DNA from: JAWWAH01 sp033721415
Lineage (GTDB): Bacteria > Patescibacteriota > Minisyncoccia > Spechtbacterales > 2-12-FULL-38-22
DNA length: 17,700 bases
Assembly: GCA_033721415.1 (NCBI GenBank)
Contig: JAWWAH010000022.1
Coordinates: 1 to 17,700 of the forward strand
Reading direction: 5' to 3'
Made by a program: the position numbers and the translations under genes. Under the pieces are notes generated by a model that saw only the letters and a program-made list of their open reading frames with translations, ran no database searches and was not told the DNA's origin. Shown piece after piece: positions 12,708 to 17,700 of this stretch (the first letter of the stretch is position 1; each line of letters begins with the position of its first letter).

Positions 12708-12854
12708 ATGTGTGTTTAGTGTTTTATCTCTCTGTAATTTAAGAGTAGCATCATGAAGATTAAAAATAAAGTAATTTTTTGGTTGTTTAATCCTAATTAA
12801 GCTTTTGCAACCCTATAAAAAACACTTTTTTGCTCGACTTTGTTCTTATTTTGC

Positions 12855-12882
12855 GTTAAAATTAAAGCAGTTAAAATTAAAG
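12855..12882 (+). repeat. Tandem 13-bp direct repeat upstream of the AAA/VWA/LRR genes
   Basis: GTTAAAATTAAAG occurs at 12855-12867 and again at 12870-12882, a 15-bp period. It lies in the divergent spacer between smpB and the AAA+ gene, about 45-70 bp before the AAA+ start. It may be a tandem regulator site; AT-rich chance repetition is the alternative. Confidence 0.55.
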
Positions 12883-12906
12883 ATAATATTATAAAAATCA
12901 CTTTAT

Positions 12907-12912
12907 TATAAT
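12907..12912 (+). promoter_or_regulatory. Candidate -10 box of the AAA+/VWA/LRR operon
   Basis: TATAAT ends 12 bp before the ATG at 12925. No convincing -35 box is found 16-18 bp upstream and there is no Shine-Dalgarno, so a leaderless transcript is possible. The region is very AT-rich, so chance matches are easy. Confidence 0.35.
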
Positions 12913-12924
12913 TATATATTTATT

Positions 12925-14961
12925 ATGAGTAGTTCAATAGAACAATCACCTTCATTTGAGGGTGACAAGGGTAAAAAAGATAAAGTTTCTCCAAAAGAGC
13001 GTGATAATATGCTCGAATATTGGAGCTTAAAAAATCACGAAGCTGCACTTGAGGGGGCAGACAAAAAACTAGTTAAAATAGACGCTTTCCAAGAAAGTGA
13101 AGATTTAGTGTCTAGGTTAAATAGCATAAGGGGCTTCAACGAAGAAGAAGAGTCAGAAACGGAAATGGCGCAAGATTTGCAAAAAGCAAAAGAAGGCATA
13201 CGCGAAATCGAAGAAACGCTCGGAGAAGATACCGTAGAAGAATTAAAACAAGAAGGATTACAGCGAATTCGTGCTTTTGAAAGAAAAAGAAGAGAGCTTT
13301 TAAAAATTGAGGAAGATTTAAAACAAGCAATAAATCAAACAATATCTAAAATATACCAAGACCCTGAACTTTCAGAATCAAGTGGTGTCTGGGATAGAAT
13401 AAATAGATTACAGGAGCAGCTTGCTTCGATTCCTGAAGCTATCGAGACTCTTTCGCGCCAAAGCCCCGAAGCATTTCTTTGGAACCAGGTTAAGTGGCTA
13501 CGAGAGCAGAAAAGACTTTTTGAGTCATCTGGCATTATAGAAACCCCAGGGATAAAAAAGATAACCGGTGAAATATTTCAAGATGTAAGAAAGAAGCTTG
13601 AGGGAAGAAACGGCATCGTTACATTATTGGGTCCTACTGGTTCCGGTAAAACAGTTCTTGCAAGGAAGATAGGTGAGGAGTTTTCCATTGATGGAGAATA
13701 CGAGTTTGTTAGCGCTCATAGCAAAATGCTTCCCGAAGACCTTTTATATCGGCTAGGTATAAAGGTGGATTCAGTGGAAGCAGAAGATGTTCCCGAACTG
13801 ATAAAAGAAGCCCAAGATAGATACGAACAAAAAAACCCCGACCTTGATAATAAGGAGCTTGAGCAAGCTAAACAAACCATTGCTCGGGTTGTTCAAGACC
13901 AAGCAAAGGAAAAAGCTTTCAAAACTGAAAAAATAGAAGAAGCTGTTATTCGTGCAGCTTCTGAGGGAAAAGTGCTAGTTATTGATGAGTTTAATTATCT
14001 ACCACCAGAAACTCTTGCTAGCTTAAATAATCTTTTATCAACGCGCCCTGGCGAGGTTGTTTCTTTTGGTGACGACCAAATAGAAGTCCACGAGGGTTTC
14101 AGGGTGGTATTTACAGGTAATGTAGGAGAAGAGTATATAAAGCGCCAAAAACTTGACCCCGCTCTTGTTAACCGTGTCTTATCGGGAATTGTTAAATATG
14201 AATATCCTCCACAAGAGATAGATAGGCCCCTGAATGATTCTGTTTTAGATTCAGAGTCAATAGAGGCTGGTGAAGATCCACCTAACAGAGATCTCTTTTT
14301 AAGCGGTCTTGTCCAGCTTGCCGATAGGAATGGAAATCTGGTAGCCCCGGAAGATACACTTGAAAAAACGTGGGATCTAAGTCGCGCATTTGCTCTAATA
14401 CAGCAACTTGCAGAGGGTAAAGATTTGCGCGATCTTGGAATAGAAAATGAATACACTCAAGATGTTTCTAGCTTCGACATCGATACAGTATTCCTTTCTT
14501 TTAGAGACTTTAATAATGTTATACGCGAATGGAGCTTGGATAGCTATGCTAAGCCAATAGATTGGTATGTATATAAAAACATTATAAGGCCAGCTTCGGT
14601 TGTTGATCCCAAGGAAGCAGCACAGCTTTATTGGTCTTTTAAACAGCAAGGGCAGATGTTTAAAGGTGATGAATGGTCTGATATAAAGGTAAACCCTCAA
14701 ACATGGAGTATTTCTGGAACATTTAAAATATCAGAAGACGATATACCTTCTAATAAGGTTGAGAATAAGCTCTTCGGAGTAAAGGAGCTAGCAGAACTTG
14801 CATCAGGTGAAGAAGCTCCTTCTGTTGTTAAATCTGAGCAAATAGCGGATAGAAAGCAACAAATTGATAGCGAACAAATATATCTGGAAATGGAAAAATA
14901 CCTTGAAGAAATGGAAAAAGATCTCAGAGATGAATCATTTGTTGAAGAGCTTTGCGCTTAA
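12925..14961 (+). CDS. Large AAA+ ATPase (MoxR/AAA_5-like) with N-terminal coiled coil
   Basis: The 678-residue protein starts with about 200 charged helical residues, predicted coiled coil (for example ERKRRELLKIEEDLKQAINQ). An AAA+ module follows: Walker A GPTGSGKT (236-243), Walker B VLVIDEFNYLPP (350-361), sensor-1-like VVFTGNVGEEY (Asn399) and LDPALVNRV with a candidate arginine finger at Arg417. The LIDE(F/x)N and FTGN style points to the MoxR/midasin-like AAA_5 side. About 105 residues separate Walker A and B, longer than in the MoxR protein of this window, owing to a charged helical insertion (about 275-345). The C-terminal 250 residues are unassigned. There is no membrane segment. 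The next gene, 25 bp downstream, encodes a VWA protein, the expected partner type. No Shine-Dalgarno is seen. The substrate is unknown. Confidence 0.9.
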   Translation: MSSSIEQSPSFEGDKGKKDKVSPKERDNMLEYWSLKNHEAALEGADKKLVKIDAFQESEDLVSRLNSIRGFNEEEESETEMAQDLQKAKEGIREIEETLGEDTVEELKQEGLQRIRAFERKRRELLKIEEDLKQAINQTISKIYQDPELSESSGVWDRINRLQEQLASIPEAIETLSRQSPEAFLWNQVKWLREQKRLFESSGIIETPGIKKITGEIFQDVRKKLEGRNGIVTLLGPTGSGKTVLARKIGEEFSIDGEYEFVSAHSKMLPEDLLYRLGIKVDSVEAEDVPELIKEAQDRYEQKNPDLDNKELEQAKQTIARVVQDQAKEKAFKTEKIEEAVIRAASEGKVLVIDEFNYLPPETLASLNNLLSTRPGEVVSFGDDQIEVHEGFRVVFTGNVGEEYIKRQKLDPALVNRVLSGIVKYEYPPQEIDRPLNDSVLDSESIEAGEDPPNRDLFLSGLVQLADRNGNLVAPEDTLEKTWDLSRAFALIQQLAEGKDLRDLGIENEYTQDVSSFDIDTVFLSFRDFNNVIREWSLDSYAKPIDWYVYKNIIRPASVVDPKEAAQLYWSFKQQGQMFKGDEWSDIKVNPQTWSISGTFKISEDDIPSNKVENKLFGVKELAELASGEEAPSVVKSEQIADRKQQIDSEQIYLEMEKYLEEMEKDLRDESFVEELCA

Positions 14962-14986
14962 GTAGATATTTTTAGCCTAAATTAAT

Positions 14987-16996
14987 ATGTTTAACGAACC
15001 TGAAAAAAAATTTAGCATTCAGCGCGAGGATTCAAAAGAAGAAAGACCAAAACACCCTAAAGAAAGGATAGAAGAAAAAGACACCAAGGAGTTAGAAGAA
15101 AAGTTTGCTTACTTAAAGCCTCTCGCAGATATAATATCTGGAACTGCGGGTATTAGCATGCGCCTAGATTCTTCTGCAGATACTTTTTATTTTGATTCTA
15201 AAAAAAGAGAAATAGTAATATCGCCAACCCTTATAGAAGAAGCTGATCTCGATGACGAGGAACAGCTTTTTTCTTTTGCTCATGAGTTGGGGCATTTTAC
15301 TCAGGCATTACAAGATCCGGATGCCTATCTTTCAACCTTTGAATACGCTAAAGAAAAAGCGTCTGATGTATCAAATCCTGCTCTCAGGAAAAGTATCCAA
15401 GACGCATGGAGTCTTTACTTCAATACATTTTTAGATGTCCATAGTAATAGCATCGTTGAGAGGCGCACAGTTTCTTTGCAAAAGACAAAGGAGGATGGAG
15501 ATCTTCCACGACATGCTTTGTATAAAAAACTTTTCCCCAGTCCAGATCTTACAAAAAACCCCTTAAACGTACAATTTATTTACGGAGCTTTGCGTAAAGC
15601 TATGCTTCCCGAAGAAGATATTGTAGTGGACCCTAGTGTAGAAAGTGCTCTATCTTCCCCTTTTTCTTATTTTGGTAAAGAATATGCATCTCTACAAGAG
15701 TTTATAGATAAAGAATTCTTTAACCCCGATGTGCCCCTACCAATACTCTTGGCACGTATGCAGAGAACAGTTGAGCCAATATTTGAGCAATTTTTGGAAA
15801 AAGACATAGAAGAGGGAAAACAAAATCCTCAAGATTTAAAACCCCAAGAAGGAGGGGGATCCGGAAACTCATTAGATCCCACAGACGATATGCCTGAACC
15901 CTGCCATTCTAGAACAGATGCTTTTAAAGATGCAGCAAAAAAAATAAAAGAAGACAAGGCACCTGCTAGTGAAAAATCAAAAAAAGAAGCAAAAAAAAGA
16001 TTTGAAGAAGAGCAAAAATCTGTAGGATTTAGCGAGTCAGAAATAAAGAAAATGGAACAAATAATGAGAAACGCAAACGAAATCTATAGAGATTTGGTTG
16101 ATCTCTGGGAAGCTTTTTTGCAAGTTTCTGTAAAGATGGAAGCAGTAGAGGAGAGCGGATTTTTTTCAGGTAGAAATATATCTGCAAAGGAAATTACAAA
16201 ACAACTACCTCTACTTTTAGCTGAGCCTGAAAATTTAAGAGCCTTTACAAGGCGTTTTTCTCAAGAAGCCCAAGAAACATTGGAGCCAAAAAAAATAAGC
16301 TTATACCTTGTTCTTGACCTTTCTGGAAGTATGAGTAGAGAAAAAAGATTGGCTACACAAGAAGCAGCATACGCTGTAGGCAAAAGCCTAATTCAATTTA
16401 GAAGAAATACAGAAGTAAAACAAGGAGCTACACCTATCGATATTAATTTGCGCGTATTGGGCTTCGGTGATAGCACAGAAGATCTTCTACCTCCTCGCCC
16501 AGAAGAAGAGAAAGAGCGCTCTTTATCCACAGATGCAGGAGAAGGCATAGATCAGCGCTTCTGGAAAGCTATTTTGGAAATCGGTGTAAAAGATCTTAGC
16601 GGAACCCAAGATGCCGAGGCATTAGAAATAGTGCTGAAAGACTTAAATAGCGCTCAAGCTAAAGATTCCCTAGAGGACAACGAGGAGATCGCTATAGTAC
16701 TTGAAATTACAGATGGAGACACAATGACAGCTATGGATTCTAGTAAAATCATAAAAGAACTAAATAAAACAAAAAGCGTTTTTGCTCGCGGAATTCAAAT
16801 TCCAGGCTTAGGTTATAGCGAAACTCCAGTAAAGGATGATACTAAAGAAAAAGAATTACCTCCGGAACTTATCTCTCCATCTGGAACTTTTTCTGAGGTT
16901 TGGGGCGAAGATGGCTTGCGCCTCGATGATATACGAACTCTTAAGAAGGTTATGCTTACGTTGTTGGCAGATGCAATAAACAGAAACAAGGATTAA
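14987..16996 (+). CDS. HExxH metallopeptidase-like and VWA-domain fusion protein
   Basis: The 669-residue product joins two units. Residues 60-165 resemble a zincin: EIVISPTLIEEADL, then FAHELGHF with HExxH at 99-103. A later helix FLDVHSNSIVERR (Asp150, His152, Glu158) could give a third metal ligand. A charged, low-complexity linker follows (about 280-340, with GGGSGNSLDPTDD). The C-terminal VWA domain has LVLDLSGSMS with MIDAS D444, S446, S448, and IVLEITDGDTMT with Asp576. No signal peptide or membrane segment is present, so it is cytoplasmic. VWA proteins of the CoxE/CobT kind pair with MoxR-type ATPases, and the AAA+ gene lies just upstream. The LRR gene starts 2 bp after the stop. Peptidase activity is possible but not shown; the zincin part could be only structural. 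Confidence 0.88.
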   Translation: MFNEPEKKFSIQREDSKEERPKHPKERIEEKDTKELEEKFAYLKPLADIISGTAGISMRLDSSADTFYFDSKKREIVISPTLIEEADLDDEEQLFSFAHELGHFTQALQDPDAYLSTFEYAKEKASDVSNPALRKSIQDAWSLYFNTFLDVHSNSIVERRTVSLQKTKEDGDLPRHALYKKLFPSPDLTKNPLNVQFIYGALRKAMLPEEDIVVDPSVESALSSPFSYFGKEYASLQEFIDKEFFNPDVPLPILLARMQRTVEPIFEQFLEKDIEEGKQNPQDLKPQEGGGSGNSLDPTDDMPEPCHSRTDAFKDAAKKIKEDKAPASEKSKKEAKKRFEEEQKSVGFSESEIKKMEQIMRNANEIYRDLVDLWEAFLQVSVKMEAVEESGFFSGRNISAKEITKQLPLLLAEPENLRAFTRRFSQEAQETLEPKKISLYLVLDLSGSMSREKRLATQEAAYAVGKSLIQFRRNTEVKQGATPIDINLRVLGFGDSTEDLLPPRPEEEKERSLSTDAGEGIDQRFWKAILEIGVKDLSGTQDAEALEIVLKDLNSAQAKDSLEDNEEIAIVLEITDGDTMTAMDSSKIIKELNKTKSVFARGIQIPGLGYSETPVKDDTKEKELPPELISPSGTFSEVWGEDGLRLDDIRTLKKVMLTLLADAINRNKD

Positions 16997-16998
16997 AA

Positions 16999-17700
16999 AT
17001 GCAACCAAACTCCTGTTTGCAACTAATACCCCTATACCAAGCATGGAAAGAAAGCACAGAAGAACTCCAAAGAATAAAGGAGGAGTTTTTAAATACAGGA
17101 GATCCTAAATTAAAAGAAAGCTTCGAACAAGCTAAAGAAAAAGCAGAGAAGGCAAGAGACGCCTACAAAGAAGCCTCCATAATAGAAGTAGATGGAGAAA
17201 AGAGAAGAGTTATTGAAGAAGAAGTGCTTGAGTTGATGGGGGGTGTAGTGGGAGATAGAACAAGAGAGAACAAAGGAGATATTGCAGTGGTTTCTGAGAT
17301 CTCTTTTGACCAGGCATTAGATGCAAAAACAATAACTGAGAAATCTAAATACATTAAATATTTTAAGGATTTAAAGAGACTTGATTGCTACAACACCCAA
17401 ATCCAAGAACTACCTGAACTACCTGATTCGCTTAGGTTGCTTTATTGCCCTCGAACCCAAATCCAAGAACTACCTGAATTACCTGATTCGCTTGAGGAGC
17501 TTATTTGCGACAACACCCAAATCCAAGAACTACCTGAACTACCTGATTCGCTTAAGACGCTTATTTGCGACAACACCCAAATCCAAGAACTCCCCGAACT
17601 ACCTGATTCGCTTGAGTGGCTTTATTGCAACAGCACCCAAATCCAAAAACTACCTGAACTACCTGATTCGCTTGTGTGGCTTGATTGCAGAGAAACCCCC
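16999..17700 (+). CDS. LPX-type leucine-rich-repeat protein (3' end outside window)
   Basis: The frame is open from the ATG at 16999 to the right edge (234 residues seen). The start lies 2 bp after the upstream stop, so translation is coupled. Residues 1-110 are mostly charged helix (ESTEELQRIKEEFLNTGDPK and onward), with no signal peptide. From residue 125 there are 20-residue repeats of the form LxxLxCxxTQIQELPELPDS: five whole units (125-224) and the start of a sixth. The LPxLPxx text and 20-residue period match the LPX class of LRRs known from YopM/IpaH-type proteins. Variation falls at repeat positions 2, 3, 5, 7 and 8, the predicted concave binding face. It probably recognises a protein ligand in the cytoplasm; a C-terminal effector domain beyond the edge is possible. 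Confidence 0.88.
   Translation, partial: MQPNSCLQLIPLYQAWKESTEELQRIKEEFLNTGDPKLKESFEQAKEKAEKARDAYKEASIIEVDGEKRRVIEEEVLELMGGVVGDRTRENKGDIAVVSEISFDQALDAKTITEKSKYIKYFKDLKRLDCYNTQIQELPELPDSLRLLYCPRTQIQELPELPDSLEELICDNTQIQELPELPDSLKTLICDNTQIQELPELPDSLEWLYCNSTQIQKLPELPDSLVWLDCRETP
17371..17700 (+). repeat. 60-bp tandem coding repeats of the LRR gene
   Basis: Units start at 17371, 17431, 17491, 17551, 17611 and 17671 (partial). A block of about 39 bp, from ACCCAAATCC through CTACCTGATTCGCTT, is nearly identical in each unit, including at synonymous positions. The remaining 21 bp vary. Such DNA identity points to recent expansion or gene conversion. It continues past the window end. Confidence 0.95.

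Noticed and set aside
17371..17700. Regular 60-bp repeats that could be read as a CRISPR array
   Set aside because: The repeats are in frame, encode LPX leucine-rich repeats, and the variable parts are only a few codons long within each unit.
17371..17700. Diversity-generating retroelement variable region
   Set aside because: No template repeat or reverse transcriptase is in the window, and the changes are not limited to adenine positions; it cannot be judged further here.

Overview
The window is AT-rich bacterial DNA carrying ordinary informational genes (ruvA, infC-rpmI-rplT, smpB-ssrA), short cell-wall enzymes, several tiny unknown genes, and two separate gene clusters built around a MoxR/AAA+ ATPase plus VWA proteins. 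Most core genes lack a Shine-Dalgarno, intergenic gaps are short, and the MurE-like enzyme lacks most of its usual N-terminal domain. Together these suggest a Candidate Phyla Radiation (Patescibacteria, Parcubacteria-like) genome. TGA is used as a stop (e.g. at 301 and 4554), so the Gracilibacteria-type recoding is not in use. The taxonomic call is inference.

Layout: 1-303 is the C-terminus of a PolX-type PHP domain. 345-3069 is a tight plus-strand run: ruvA, a FemAB-like peptidyltransferase and a short MurE-like ligase. A spacer with a long imperfect inverted repeat and a small basic protein (3221-3463) follow, closed by a terminator. 3567-9120 is a six-gene plus-strand MoxR/Bat-type operon: MoxR ATPase, DUF58 protein, two-TM protein, VWA membrane protein, TPR membrane protein, second VWA membrane protein. 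Several of its starts carry strong GGAGGTG ribosome binding sites, and it ends at a bidirectional terminator. 9162-10349 on the minus strand is infC-rpmI-rplT. 10461-11731 on the minus strand holds four small unknown genes with their own terminators and, in part, recognisable promoters. 11864-12707 on the minus strand is smpB followed by tmRNA (ssrA), whose 21-residue tag ends in the unusual ALAYA.

12925-17700 is the most interesting part: a plus-strand set of three closely spaced genes. The first encodes a large coiled-coil AAA+ ATPase. The second encodes a protein joining an HExxH metallopeptidase-like region to a C-terminal VWA domain with an intact MIDAS motif. The third, open at the right edge, encodes an LPX-type leucine-rich-repeat protein. 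Its 60-bp repeats are nearly identical in DNA except at codons predicted to face the concave binding surface. An ATPase, a VWA/protease-like adaptor and a diversifying recognition protein make a plausible undescribed AAA/VWA-powered recognition system. The linkage and motifs are seen directly; the joint function is inference.

No stretch longer than about 300 bp is without a gene. The largest spacer, 12708-12924, holds a tandem 13-bp repeat and a possible -10 box.
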